Origin: Colocasia esculenta
Lineage: Eukaryota; Streptophyta; Magnoliopsida; Alismatales; Araceae
Length of the DNA: 64,000 bases
Direction: 5' to 3'
Assembly: GCA_014218235.1 (NCBI GenBank)
Contig: CM024753.1
Location: 188,084,348-188,148,347, forward strand
Shown: piece by piece, positions 21,893 through 33,801 of the stretch
Layout of the letters: every line of letters starts with the position of its first letter
Numbering within the stretch: the stretch's first letter is position 1
Made by a program: the position numbers and the translations under genes
Notes under the pieces: model-generated
What the model saw: only the letters and a program-made list of their open reading frames with translations
Databases searched by the model: none
What the model was told of the DNA's origin: nothing

Positions 21893-24800
21893 CTAATAAT
21901 ATTTCCATCCACTTCCAGACATAGATGAGCCACCATCATTTGGGTTTTGGTAGCTATGACCAAAGAGGGAATTTGCTAAATCATGCATACCCATTTGAAT
22001 CCCTCTTGGTGTAAATTGTTGACTTGAGCTTTCTCCAGATTGTGATGGAGCTGGACACCATATACCAAGCGGTTTGTATGTACTTGTTGCTTCACTAGGG
22101 CCACTAGGCTCTTGTTCTTGTGAAGGCCAAGGTCCCCATCCTCCTTGTACTCCATAAGGTGAGTTACTAATATTGAGTACGGTAAAATGGGAGGCTGAAA
22201 TGCAGGTATATGAGTAGACCCTGAACTATAGTTTGGCTCCCAAGGTGGCCACTCATAGGCTGCATGATGTTGTTGTCCTTCATATCCCCCTTGTCCATGC
22301 CCTTGTCCTTCTCCTCTGCCTCCCTGATGTTCTGTTTCTGGTACATAACTTTCAGTAAGCCCTACACCTGTGGCCCCAATATATCCTGCTCCTGCATATC
22401 CCTGGCCAGCTCCTGTGGCCCCAGTGGCAGCCCCATCATCATCATCATCATCATCATTTGGATCTTGTGTGGTGTCATCACTACGAATTGGTTGCTGCAC
22501 TTTCCTCTTTTTTTGCCCGGCATATGTTATTTTTTCTAACTCTAAGGCTTTTGAACTCTTCTCTTTTTGTGTTGCAGCTCTTCTTAATGCAGGCTGAGTG
22601 GGAGGCACTCTAGATGTCTCTGGCAAGATAGCTGAGTGTTGTGGCAAAGAGAAGAGAGGACCGAGGGTGAGAGGTTGGTCCTCACTTACCCTAAGCTCTG
22701 GATCTCCAGCCTCTACTCCATCCAATTCTCCTTCCGCCCATGAGCAATCACGAGGGTCAAATTCTGGAACATCCCTTTCCTGTCTTGTTTCCACCCATGC
22801 ATTTAGTGGGTGTTCCTCATCAAATAACTCATCAACATCAATTTGAGATGATAATGCTTCCCTCTCTGCAAAACGTTGCTCCCAATGACTACCTGCAAAA
22901 GTCATTAGCCTTGCCTCGCTCTTCTTTTGTCTATCTTTAATGCATTTCAGCTTCAACCTCATATTGTAGTGGCAATAGACCAACTTCTCTAGCCTAGTTG
23001 CACTCAACCTGTTCCTCACTTTTGTGTGAATAAGTGAGAAAATGCTCCAATTTCTCTCACACTGGCTAGATGAAGTGGTCTGACTGAGTACTCTAATAGA
23101 AATCCTTGCAAGTGGACTTCTTTGACCAGTCTTGTAGTCTAACATAACCCACCACTCACCTACAAAAAAAAACATACAATGAATTAGCACATAATACAAG
23201 TGATTTGTCATTTTGTTATGAAGTAAGCATGAGCTTAAGTCTGAAGGTTCTTACCCGGACCCATTCTGGTCACTGCTTCTTTAACATCATAATCTCTGTA
23301 GATGTCCAACTTCAGTTTAAATCTGTCCATCTACAGTATAATACAGTTGCTAAGTGTAACTCCAAAAGTATATTGAATACATGAAAATGGAATGAAGTTT
23401 TTAACTTGGCCGTACCTCTATCATAGCATCTATTCTTTCGTCCATGCTCCTAGATAATCTCCCGATGACATTGATTGTCCCCTGGAGCACCTCACCATCA
23501 TTGTGAGGGGAATCACTATATTGATGCCTAGGGTTAAAGAAATACCCTATATGTACAAAACATGTGTAGTAAGTTAGAAATTCAACTCATGCTAATAAGA
23601 AATATGCACAATAAGATATAATACATTTACCTGCTGCATGTAAATCATGGTGGAGTGTTGACTCCCATCTTGCATCAATAATCTTCCACCATTTTTTATG
23701 CTTGCGGATGCTTCTCTCTCAACCTTTCCTTGGCTTTATCCATAGCCTCATATAAGTAACCCATGTCATTCTTGTCCTCTCCATCAACCATCCTCAGCAC
23801 CTGTACTAGAGGCTCTATTAGCTTCAAATAATAATGGATTTTCTCCCAAAAACGATGGTCACTGACCAAGCAAGAAATCTCATGTGCCACATCTCTGGAT
23901 TCCTCTCTCAATGTAGCCACATGTGCCAAGTACTCGGAACTGTGTATGAGAGTGCCCAACTCATGTCTAAACTGATGTAGACTCTCCAATGCAATAAATT
24001 GTGAGGCAAATCTTGTTGGGCCAGGACGAATTATGTCATGTCCATCTGTGCACTCTCTCATCATATGTAAGATTCTATTGTGTCCATAAATAAAAGTAGT
24101 AATCATTTGCGACTTGGACACCAAGTCATGCACATGTTTGTCTTTGCCAATATCCTCCATCATCAAGTCTAAGAGTGGGCTGCACAAGGGACCCAATAAA
24201 GATGATGTCGTTTTGCCATCAATTTTCTTCCAGCTGCCTTGTAACTTGGTTCATTATCAGTGACAACTTGGACTACATGTTCCTCGCCAATTTCATCAAT
24301 CATCTCATCCATGAGCCTAAACAAGTAATCTGCATTTTTTATTTGCCCACTTGCATCTATAGATTTCATGAACACTGTACCCTCACTGCAATATACAAGA
24401 AAGTTAATCATGGACCTTCTTGTTGTTCCCGTCCATCCATCACACATAAGAGTACAACCTCTTGCCATCCATATATCTTTGAATGACGCCACCCAATCCT
24501 TTATCTCAGTCAATTCCTCTTCAAGATATTTGCCATAAATCTCCTTTGGTGTAGGAGCTTTCAAACCTGGGCCTGCCTCACCAACTGAATCTATCATCGT
24601 TTGGAAATAAGGACTAGATGCTGTATGGGCTGGGACCCCTGCATGCAAAAACCATTTTACAATGTTTTTAACTGCATGTTTAGTGGAAGCAGCTGTGGCC
24701 TTTACCCCTTTCATTGCATGCTTTATGCCAGGCTGTTTTGATGAAGATTTCCTTCCCAAAATTGTGTCAACCCCACTAGTTGGTCCCGTTCCCCTCATTG

Positions 24801-25323
24801 AACCACCTCTCCTGATAGGTGGTGCCGGTGGCCGTGTGACACTAGCCCCTGATGATGATCCTTCTCTTGTACTATGGAACCTCCGCATGTCACTTTCCAA
24901 CATGGCAGCACGCCGACTCTGCCGTAGTCCTTCTCGCCATTCTCTCTCATTAGGTGAGAGATCCTCATAATCTGTATCATCTGAGTCCTCAACATCAACA
25001 GTTCTTGTAGCTGCCTTACTTTTTCCCTTCCCAGAAATCTCTTCATGCAGTTCTTGTTGATGTTGAATACGTATGCCTCTTTGTTGTTGTCTTCCAGCCA
25101 TGTAGTCTTTCATCTCATTCACTAACTCCCGTGGACAATGCTTGCATTTTACTACATTTGTTCCAATGCCTGCAATGTGTTGTTTTAGGCGGTATACACC
25201 TCCATTCATTTCCTTACCACAGTGGTTACACCGCACTCTCTTAGAGGCAGCATCAATAAGGACACCGTGTTTCCATCCAATGTCTACTTGTGGTTGCTCT
25301 TCCTCGTGTCCCTCATCAGCCAT
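21893..25323 (-). pseudogene. hAT transposase gene with BED finger, frame broken
   Basis: The start is the ATG at 25323. Residues about 15-75 form a BED-type zinc finger (VRCNHCGKEMNGGVYRLKQH, then CKHCPRELV). A DUF659-like region follows (ARGCTLMCDGWTGTTRRSMI, then VVTDNEPSYKAAG and YWVPCAAHS). Reading then changes frame at about 24172, continues through LMMEDIGK...RFASQFIALESL, and changes again near 23700 before HKKWWKIIDARWE. Plausible GT-AG introns follow: exons about 23422-23549 (GYFFNPRHQYSDSPHND) and about 23254-23330 (MDRFKLKLDIYRDYD). The hAT C-terminal dimerisation region lies in 22900-23160 (SQCERNWSIFSLIHTKVRNR, then LEKLVYCHYNMRLK). A low-complexity tail with eight Asp and Gly/Gln-rich runs ends, after a third frame change near 22175, at TAG 21893-21895. 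The three frame breaks could be mutations or assembly errors. Confidence 0.82.
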
Positions 25324-25804
25324 ACTTGCTAATCCTATAACAAATTAAGAATACAAACACATTCATGTGTAAGTATACAATTATAAACATAATTACATCT
25401 AATATTAACCCTAATTAGGGTGAAATTTAGAGATTTTCTCTAATTTCCCGAAATGAAATAGTTCAATTATCATAGAAAGGCATGATTAAGTCAATTAAGT
25501 GATTGGAACACTTAATTGATCTCTAATTGTGCTAATACAACATAAGCCCCAAATATCAAACCCTAATTAGCCAATTAGGGTGAAATTTGGAGATTTTGTC
25601 TAATTGACAAAATGTAAGGGAAGAATAAGAAGATTAAACATGTGTACATGTGTTTTCATTTTTTTCAGAATTTATAACTGAATTTCGAAATTAAAAAATG
25701 AAATATACCTTAAGAAGAACAACTTCTTCCTTGCTTGAGTAAGATCTCTTGAGATCTACTCAAGAAGATCTCCCTTGGATGTGCTCCTTCTAACCTCTTT
25801 CAAA

Positions 25805-26000
25805 CTTGAAAGAGAAGATAGGGTTTAGAAGAAAAAGTAGAAGAGGAAGGAGAAGAGGAAGAAGAAGAAGAAGAAGAAGAACAAGAAGAAGAAGAGGAGG
25901 AGGAGGAGGCCGGCTGGGGAGGACGCCGGTGGCGGTGGAGGAGGCCGGCGGCGGCGGTGGAGGAGGCAGCCCGAGCTGGGGGGGGGGAGGGGGAGCACCT
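25805..26000. repeat. Purine-rich GAA/GGA/GGC tract in the hAT 5' region
   Basis: A run of AGAAGA, then GGAGGA, then GGCGGC triplets on the plus strand, ending in a G-rich stretch near 25978. It lies upstream of the transposase start inside the hAT element. The plus-strand frame 25806-26183 (Arg/Gly homopolymers) is a by-product of this composition. Confidence 0.7.
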
Positions 26001-26059
26001 TCCTTCCTTCCTAGGACACCAAAACCTGCATCTTTTGGTGTCCTCGGGTGGGAAGGGGC

Positions 26060-26375
26060 TGAAATAAGGGGGATCGACCTCGGATTGATCGGGATCGACC
26101 CTTATCGGGTCGGATCGACGCCGGATCGATCGATTCGACCCGATAAGGGTCGATCCGGCGCCTTAAGTTCAAATTTGAACTGAACACGGCCGGATCGACT
26201 GAATCGAGCCGGGATCGATCGCTCCCGGTTCGACTCGAGCGATCCAAATCAAATCCTACTGAGTTGGGTCGATCCACCCGGAAATGCGGGGTTTTGGGGT
26301 TCTTCAAGGGGGAATCGACCCTTGGGGGGTCGATCCGATCCGGGATTGAGCGATTCTGGCTCGATCTCGGCGATT
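26060..26375. repeat. hAT right subterminal GATCGACC repeats
   Basis: GGATCGACC, GGGTCGATCC and related words recur more than fifteen times in both orientations. Some form local palindromes (for example CCGGATCGATCGATTCG). They mirror the repeats at 21575-21690. Confidence 0.6.
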
Positions 26376-26411
26376 CTTCCTTCCATGACGGGCCGGGAAT
26401 CCTCCGTAACA

Positions 26412-28050
26412 CAATCCAAAGCCAAAAGTACTAGAAAAAAATCATGTCAGCTCCCACACAATATCCCAAGTATTAACTTATCCAAATTAAATAAGAGCTG
26501 TCATCGTTTTCTATCACTGTTGTGATTGTATCTGCAGACACATCATGAAAGAGGTTAACAGTGTGCAATATATATATATAGCTTTTTACACGCATCTTAT
26601 TATCCTTTTACAGATTAATATTAATTTTTTTATTGATATTGTGCAAATATAGACGATATAAATATTGTAATTCTTATTTAGCGTTGATCTGTTTATAGAT
26701 AGAAAAGAATCCCAAATAAGAAACATAACCCATTGCAAGGAAGTTCTTAAAGTCACTCTTCTCTTACACAAGGCGCTATATTGATGAACTAATGATCTGT
26801 CTAGATCACTCAAATTCAGGTGTGCCAGCAAATTAACGGTGATGCCCACCCCCACCCATGAGATCATCATGGTCTCAACATCAATTACATATCAAGATCC
26901 TCATTAATTTGAGCCAAATAGAATCTATCAAAATTAAGGATTAATGATAATCTTGGTTGGAGTCCGACACAACAAAAGGCCGTGGGAGGTCTCGCGTTAA
27001 AAATTACAAGACGGGACGGTAAGATTCAAGAAACATCTGGACAAAGCACATAAAGCTTCAGAAGAGAAGATTCAAGAAACATCTCGACAAAACACATAAA
27101 GCTTCATGAAAGAAGAATTGCAACCACAATGCCCTCCAAAGGCAGGTCACTACTTTAATGATCTCTTGATCTAGCCTATTTCACACGTACCCATCACAAC
27201 ACAACTCTAGTTTAATCTGTCAACCTCCCCCAGACATCAAGACAAGTCGATAAGTACTCATGGTTCAGTTGACACCACATCGCTTTTCTTTTAGAGAGAA
27301 GTCTCGAGTTCAAAATTTTTCTTGTTTTGTTCATAAGAGGGAAAAAAAACCTCTGTGGAAGCGCCTTTTAGATTATTGTATGCACTAGTCAATCCCATGT
27401 ACAAATTAACTTTTTTTCACGATATTAGGTTTGGAAGAAGAGTCTTATGAATCTATACATAACATGGCAAGAAAGAAAAGAAAACCCTTGTTTTGTCGTA
27501 ATGTCTATGTGAGTTAAGTGCACCTCTTGTGGGAAGATCCAAACATGTGAGAGCACTGGCAGAGAACAGTACTGCGAGTGCAAATTAAAGGATGTTGCTG
27601 GTGGTTAAGTGACACTGCTGTACTTCCACCTGTTTAATTGATGTGATGTCCCACTCCCCCCATTGCACATGGCTTCTTCAGAATCCCTGTGGAGAAAGAA
27701 GGATTGTGGATCTGCCTATGTGTCCTTCGCAATTCCTCTTTTTTTTATGAAGTGGAGATGGAAGCACCTCATCTGAACAACGAGGAATTTATTGCCATGT
27801 TGAATGGCTTTTCAATCATAAGTAATTGACATGACGAAAAAAAAAAGATAAAATAATTGACAGTGAAAGAAGAAAAATCTGTACTTACGGAAACAAATTA
27901 CAGATATATACTTGAGATTGAAATCTTATCATTCCAGTGGATTGGTAATTGCTCTTGGTCAAGTCACATATTTGAACAGATTCAGCAAGACTCTCTAATG
28001 CCTTCAAAGTTCACCTAAATGGAGCCTCTTTTTTATAATACATTTAAGAA
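26412..28050. other. No recognised gene; one 46-bp tandem duplication
   Basis: Anonymous AT-rich DNA. An imperfect tandem pair (AGATTCAAGAAACATCT... starting at 27022 and 27068, period 46) is the only clear structure. It ends with AAGAA at 28046-28050, the left flank of copia-2. Confidence 0.5.
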
Positions 28051-28191
28051 TGTTAGATCCCTTGAATTTTGATGATCACAAAACACTTATATTGTTTGCT
28101 AATATGTTTGCAAGTTGAATGCAGAAATCAAAATATTTTTTAAAGGAAAGAGGACTTTCAAAGAAGTCTAAGTTGGTTTCTGGTAAGTGGA

Positions 28192-28496
28192 GTCGACCCC
28201 AGATTTATGAAGGAGTCGACCCCCACTGTGCTCAGATTTTCAGAGTCGACCCCAACTCTGTAAGGGAGTCGACCCTCTTTCAAAAGTCTGCCCTGCTGGA
28301 GAACTAGAGTCGACCCCAGCATTCAAAGGGAGTCGACCCCAACTGTGTTCAACTTTTCAGAGTCGACCCTAGCCTTATAAGGGAGTCGACCTCTGTTCAA
28401 AAGTGCACATTTTGTTCAACTGGAGTCGACCTCCAGATTGTGAAGGAGTCGACCCTGGATGAACTGGAGTCGACCCCAGCAAAAGTGGGAGTCGAC
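28192..28496 (+). promoter_or_regulatory. GAGTCGACCCC motif array in copia-2 U3 (5' LTR)
   Basis: GTCGAC cores begin at 28192, 28215, 28255, 28268, 28309, 28332, 28362, 28385, 28425, 28448, 28469 and 28491. Most sit in GAGTCGACCCC. Spacing often alternates 23 and about 40 bp, that is paired sites. The array ends 97 bp before the TATA box. The function is inferred to be enhancer-like, with no direct evidence. Confidence 0.6.
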
Positions 28497-28592
28497 CCTG
28501 ACATGCAGAACCTTCTGAAAAGCTCTTTTTTAAAACCTTTTTGACCAAGACCACTTTCCACCTCTCTCAAACGGCTACCTTTGTGGAATGGC

Positions 28593-28599
28593 TATAAAA
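28593..28599 (+). promoter_or_regulatory. TATA box of the copia-2 5' LTR
   Basis: TATAAAA in the context GGCTATAAAAAAGACAC, inside the LTR downstream of the motif array. The homologous box in the 3' LTR is at 56547-56553. Confidence 0.7.
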
Positions 28600-29266
28600 A
28601 AGACACATGGGGGAAACTTTAGGCAAGGAATTTCGTGGGGAAGAGAGCCACACTCAAGAGCTTCATCTCCAGCTTTTTCTTCCAAGCATTTTTCACCTTC
28701 TTGTGTTTCCAACCTGCTAGATCTTTGAAGAAGGGGATTTTTGGAGGAGATCTCTTCGACTCAAGAGCTTCATCGACATCTGGAGATCTTCTTCATAAGC
28801 TTTTTATCTACTATTCTTTGATCTATCATTCTTTATATTGTGATTCTTGTTTTGTGCTTTTGCCTTCTTGGTTGAAGGTTGGTTTGGGTTCACATACCCA
28901 ACTTTGTGTGCTTTGGTGAGCTGGGCACCACATCAACTAGTGGTTTTTTGGTGAGCTAGGCACCGTATTAACTAGCAGTTTGTTGGTGAGTTAGGCACCG
29001 TATTAACCAGCGGGTGTAGTTCAACTCTTTGAGAGGGTAAATCTCACCGTGTTGGTGAGGACTGGATGTAGGTAGACCAAAGGGGGTCTTACCGAACCAG
29101 GATAAATCTGTGTCTCCTCGTGTGCTTGCTTCCTTCTTCCCTCTCTGTTCTCTTTGCTTTGCATCCGTCTTTTATTTCTGCATTAGTTTTCATTGATCAT
29201 TCAAGACAAATTTTTAAGGCCCTATTCACCCCCCTCTAGGGCTAGTCATAGTCTAGATCCTTTCAT

Positions 29267-29279
29267 TTGCTATCAGAGC
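29267..29279 (+). other. tRNA-Met primer binding site of copia-2, one mismatch
   Basis: TTGCTATCAGAGC follows the 5' LTR. Compared with the usual TTGGTATCAGAGC, the second G is C. Confidence 0.8.
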
Positions 29280-29326
29280 TTGGTCACTAGTTTAAAGGGT
29301 TTTACAACCTCTAGTATGGATTGACT

Positions 29327-30903
29327 ATGGCTAGTTTTGGAGAGCAGAGTGCATTCACTGAAGGCAACTCTACTAATAGGCCACCTCTGTTCAATGGCAA
29401 TAACTATAGCTATTGGAAAGCTAGAATGACCATCTTTCTGAAAGCTATGGATTATGAGCTGTGGAACATCGTGGAGAAATGTCCTTATGTTCCTAAGGAA
29501 CCTGAAAAGGATTGGACTCCTGAAATCTTTAAAAAGTTGTCTACGAATGCCAAGGCAATTAATGCTTTGTTCTGTGCTTTAGATGCTAATGAATTTAATC
29601 GTGTTTCTATATGTAGTAGTGCAAAAGAGATTTGGGACAAGCTTCAAGTGACTTATGAAGGAACTTCTCAAGTCAAAGAAACGAAGATCAACCTTCTAGT
29701 TCACAAGTATGAGCTGTTCAAGATGGAAGAAAATGAGACTATAACTGAGATGTTCAAGCGGTTCACGGACATCACGAATGGGCTTAAGGCCCTTGGTAAA
29801 GAATACTCTATCCCTGAACTCAATAGAAAAATTTTAAGATCTTTGCCTATGTCTTGGAATCCCAAGGTAACAGCTATTAAAGAGGCAAAAGACCTCTCAG
29901 GAATCTCCTTTGATGCTCTCATAGGATCTCTTATGACCTATGAGATTAACTTAACGAGGGACGTGGACGACTTTAAGAAGAAAAAGAGTCTTGCCCTCAA
30001 AGCTACTAATGTGATGAATGAGTGTGATAGTGATAATAGCGATAAAGAGATCGATGATGATGAAGCTGCATTAATGACAAGGCAATTTAAGAAGCTTCTG
30101 AATAGGCGTCGTTCAAATTTCAACCCCAGAAATAGAAGATTTCAGAAGAAAGGTCAAGTTGAAGGGGAAACTTCTGAGAGTGAAGAAGCCACATGCTTTG
30201 AATGTCGAAAACCTGGACATATTCGTTCTGAATGTCCAGAATTGAAAAAGAAAAAGGCATACAATGGAAATGAAAAGATAGCAAAGAAGAAGGTCCTTGC
30301 AGCATGGAGTGATGAAGATGTCTCTTCAGAAAGTGAAGAAGAGATGGTCAATCTATGCCTCATGGCAAAATCTGACCATGAGGAGGTAAATTCTGAAACT
30401 TTTACAATTGAAGAACTTCATGATGCATTTAATGAGCTATATGAAAGATTTATTGAATGCAAACTTGAAAATAGATGTTTGAAAAAGAACATTGATTTCA
30501 TGACTCAAGAATTGAATGTATTTCATTCACATGAGTGTGAAAATGTTGATAATATAGTAAACGAGAACACATTGCTTAAGAAAAAGGTTGAAACATTAGA
30601 AGAACAAATTCTTGGTTTGAAAAACAATTGTTCTAACCTTCAAAAAGAAGTAGATAGATTAAAAAGTGCTCTATCTACATTTGTGCGGGGTCGTGATAAT
30701 TTGGATGCTATTCTTGGTAGCACAAAAGACGTATTTAGAAAAGAAGGAATTGGATTTTTCCTCACAAGTCAAAGCATAAAACTACAACTTCTTTTGTTAG
30801 AGCTAAGTTATCTAGTACTCCTTTTGCTACATGTAATTATTGCGGCAAGAAGGGCCATAAAATTCAGAGTTGTTGGTTTCGTAAGAACATCCATAAGATC
30901 AAA
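29327..30903 (+). pseudogene. copia-2 gag, frameshifted near its end
   Basis: The chosen start is the ATG at 29327 (MASFGEQSAFTEGN). The open frame extends 6 nt further upstream without an ATG. DUF4219/UBN2 gag signatures include RPPLFNGNNYSYWKARM and LQVTYEGTSQVKETKINLL. A CCHC knuckle (CFECRKPGHIRSEC) lies at 30194-30235, followed by acidic and coiled-coil regions. The frame shifts by one base near 30755-30765. The correct reading then passes through a second knuckle (CNYCGKKGHKIQSCW, about 30832-30877) into the pol frame at 30907. Gag forms the particle that holds element RNA. This copy needs the shifted frame to reach pol. Confidence 0.88.
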
Positions 30904-32282
30904 ACGATGTGGGTGCTAAAGGAAACAACCAAGAGTTGGACTAATGTGAATGGACCCAAACAAATCTGGGTTCCAAGAAATCAAGTGCAAAATTCTCTGT
31001 TTTTGCAGGGCTACAATGGTTCGATGAATAAAGAGTGGTATTTGGATAGTGGTTGCTCTCGGCACATGATGGGAGACAAATCACAATTTTCCAGTCTTGA
31101 AAAGAAAAATGGTGGAAGTGTGACGTTTGGAGACAACAACAAAGGAAGGGTAATAGGCATTGGAAACATTAGTAAAACTCTCTCCACTAGCATTGAGTAT
31201 GTGTTATTTGTAGATGGTTTAAAACATAACTTGCTCAGTATTAGTCAGCTTTGTGATAAAGGATTTAGAGTTACATTTGATGCATCTCACTGTATGTTGA
31301 CCGATAATGTATCGAATGAAATCAAGTTTGTAGGAAATCGAAATGGAAATGTTTATACCGTTAATATGGATGATTTGGATGAAAAGGAGATTTTCTTTAT
31401 AGCAAATAACTCCAACCCATGGCTATGGCACCGAAGGTTAGGCCATGCTAGCTTTGAAATTAGTTCCAAATTGTCTAGACGTGAGCTTGTGGTCGGTTTG
31501 CCTAAAATGAATTTTGATTCAAATGGAGTTTGTGATGTTTGTGCCAAGGGTAAGCAAACTCGAACTTCATTTAAACCCAAGAACATTGTTTCTATTTCTC
31601 GGCCTTTGCAACTCTTGCATCTTGATTTGTTTGGTCCGACAAGGACTGCTAGTTTAGGAGGTAAGCGCTAGGGTTTTGTGATCATTGATGATTTCTCTCG
31701 ATTTACATGGGTTTTGTATTTAGCTCATAAGAGTGATGCATTAACTGAATTCATAAAGTTTTGTAAGGAAGTTCAAAATGATAAAGGTTATGTAATTAAT
31801 GCTATCCGAAGTGATCATGGTAAGGAATTTGAAAATATGCAATTCAATTCTTTTTGTGATAATGAAGGTTTCAATCATAATTTTTCTGCTCTGAGAACTC
31901 CTCAGCAAAATGGTGTGGCTAAAAGAAAAAATCAGACTTTGATTGATATGGCCCGAACTATGCTATGTGAATCTGTTTTGCCTAGATATTTTTGGGCTGA
32001 AGCCATTAATACTGCATGTCATATCACTAACCATTGTTTGATTAGACCTTTGTTGCATAAGACTCCATATGAACTTTATAAAGGCAGAAAACCAAACATC
32101 TCCTACTTCAAGCCATTCGGGTGAAAATGCTTCATTTTGGTAAATGGCAAAGAGGACATAGGTAAGTTTGATCCTCGAAGCGATGAAGGTATATTTGTTG
32201 GTTATTCATCTCATTCTAAAGTTTTTCGTGTATTTAATAAGAAAACATTAGTTGTTGAAGAATCCATTCATGTAATCTTGAT
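30904..32282 (+). pseudogene. copia-2 pol part 1: protease and integrase, with two stops
   Basis: The protease signature is EWYLDSGCSRHMMGD (about 31033-31077). It is followed by the gag-pre-integrase region (WLWHRRLGHASFEI, CDVCAKGKQTR), the HHCC domain that begins integrase. The core continues VIIDDFSRFTWVLYLAHKSD, IRSDHGKEFEN, and RTPQQNGVAKRKN with the DDE-type acidic residues (the E of the usual GVAERKN is K here, so the third catalytic residue appears lost). A TAG at 31669-31671 and a TGA at 32122-32124 interrupt the frame. The CACTA element splits the gene after EESIHVIL. The bases beyond the insert are one nucleotide out of frame with this side. Confidence 0.88.
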
Positions 32283-32310
32283 CACTACAAGAAAATGCGC
32301 AAATAGAGAC
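32283..32310 (+). repeat. CACTA left terminal inverted repeat
   Basis: CACTACAAGAAAATGCGCAA then ATAGAGACCGA. It pairs with 53755-53782. The first 15 bases are identical, with a few mismatches after. Confidence 0.93.
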
Positions 32311-32942
32311 CGATTTTGAGACCGAAATTTTCGGTCACAATTCGGTCACAAATCTGAGACCGAATTGAGACCGAATAATTCGGTCTCAAAATTGAGACCG
32401 AACTTTATTCGGTCACCATTCGGTCTCAGATTTCTGACCGAATTGTGACCGAAAATTTCGGTCTCAAATCTGAGACCGAATTGTGACCGAATAAAATTCG
32501 GTCTCAGCTGTATTGTTTATTGGTTTAAATGATTGAGACCGAATTTTATTCGGTCACAATTCGGTCTCAGATTTTGTGACCGAATTGTGACCAAATATTT
32601 CGGTCACAAATCTGAGACCGAATTGTGACCGAATAAAATTCGGTCTCAGAATCATTGTTTATTGATTTAAATTATTGAGACCGAATTTTTTCGGTCACAA
32701 TTCGGTCTCAGATTTGTGACCGAAGTATTTGGTCACAATTCGGTCACAAAATCTGAGACCGAATTGTGACCGAAAAAAATCGGTCTCAATAATTTAAATC
32801 AATAAACAATGACTTTGAGACCGAATTTTATTCGGTCACAATTCGGTCTCAGATTTGTGACCGAAGTATTTGGTCACAATTCGGTCACAAAATCTGAGAC
32901 CGAATTGTGACCGCATAAAATTCGGTCTCAGATTCATTGTTT
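32300..32942. repeat. CACTA left subterminal repeat array
   Basis: About forty copies of GACCGAA or its inverse TTCGGTC occur in both orientations, mostly as GAGACCGAATTGTGACCGAA and its inverse. A TTGTTTATTGxTTTAAAT spacer recurs (about 32512, 32655 and 32790, one of them inverted). Such arrays bind TnpA in known En/Spm elements. Confidence 0.9.
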
Positions 32943-33801
32943 ATTAGTAGTTTAATTATATTGTAGCTATAATTTACTCTACCTGTTAATGGTTTACTTA
33001 TATATAGTTTTTTATAATTATTTTGAATATAAAAAACTTATATATAAAAAATTTATAAGTTACATTTTTGTTTAATTGATATATATATATATATTATACA
33101 CATTGTATTTGCATATTTGTAAATGTATTATATTTGTTTAGTGAATACAATTATATGATAAAACATTATGCTTAAAAATATTATATTTTATTTGTTATAT
33201 ATTGAAAATAGTAATATTGATCTTTTATATTTCATATGATGATATATTATATTATGCTCATTTAATATTATGTAGCTCATCGATTAGATTTTAGATTGAG
33301 AGCGAATCTGACAGGCAGATGTTTTATTATGATGAAATCCAACAGTTGGATTTTGATTGACAATATGTTCAATGATTAGATCTGGATCAAATTTAGATCG
33401 AGAGCAAATTCAACTGTCAAACTCTAATCAAACTAAAATCCAACGATCAGTATTTAAATATTTGACAAATCTAATGTGCGAATCCCAATTAGATTGCTAT
33501 AGATTGGCAACAAATCTAACTGATTAGATATAAACAGATCGAATGTGAATTCAAAGATTGGATCTTTGATCAAATGAATATCGATAGTGAATCTAACTGT
33601 CACATTTTGTTTAAACTTAAATCAAACAATTAGGATTTAGACCTGAAGCAAATCCAATGTAGGGATCTTGATCATATTATTTTAGGTTGGTAACAAACCC
33701 AACTGATCAAGTATATACATAGATCGAGAGAGAATCTAATGATCGAATTTTAGATTGAATGAGATCCAATAGTAGGATTTTGATTGATAGTAGATTCACT
33801 G
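32943..33801. other. AT-rich DNA, then degenerate AGATCGAGAGxGAATCTAA repeats
   Basis: No gene is visible. From about 33270, related words (TTAGATTGAGAGCGAATCT, AGATCGAGAGCAAATTCA, AGATCGAGAGAGAATCTAA) recur irregularly, suggesting a decayed tandem repeat. Confidence 0.45.

Larger units (their letters stand above)
21560..26395 (-). mobile_element. hAT transposon with 8-bp duplication ACGGGCCG
   Basis: The element is 21568-26387 (4820 bp). Its left end reads CATGGAAGGCAGGATCG and the reverse complement of its right end reads CATGGAAGGAAGAATCG, an inverted repeat matching at 15 of 17 bases. ACGGGCCG flanks it perfectly at 21560-21567 and 26388-26395, the 8-bp duplication expected of hAT elements. 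Both subterminal zones are dense in GATCGA/GGATCG words. One BED-finger transposase gene lies on the minus strand. The gene carries several frame breaks, so this copy is probably non-autonomous now, although its ends look intact. Confidence 0.88.
20955..26411 (-). repeat. Solo LTR of a Tat-like gypsy element, split by a hAT transposon
   Basis: On the minus strand the LTR starts TGTTACGGAGGATTCC at 26411, is interrupted at once by the hAT element (21568-26387), resumes at 21567 and ends ...CTAGTAGTAACA at 20955. Without the insert it is about 629 bp. The ends are TGTTAC...GTAACA. The flanks are CAATT (20950-20954) and CAATC (26412-26416), a 4-of-5 target duplication. TATAAAAG followed by the CTCTCTAGGC region and a GC-rich R/U5 resembles Tat/Retrosat-type LTRs. 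The minus-strand frame 21217-21570 lies wholly inside the LTR and is not taken as a gene. Confidence 0.72.
28051..29265 (+). repeat. 5' LTR of copia-2
   Basis: It starts TGTTAGATCCCTTGAATTTT and ends CTAGATCCTTTCA, 1215 bp. U3 carries twelve GTCGAC sites (28192-28496), then a TATA box (28593-28599). The distal part carries an imperfect repeat of TTGGTGAGCTxGGCACCG (28912-29010). It aligns along its whole length with 56004-57215 with scattered substitutions. Confidence 0.92.

Noticed and set aside
22264..22940. Plus-strand frames opposite the hAT transposase
   Set aside because: They are shadows of the real minus-strand coding sequence (for example poly-Ile/Ser from its poly-Asp run).
25806..26412. 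Arg/Gly-rich and Asp/Arg/Ser-rich frames near the hAT right end
   Set aside because: Produced by GAA/GGA and GATCGA repeats; no conserved domain.
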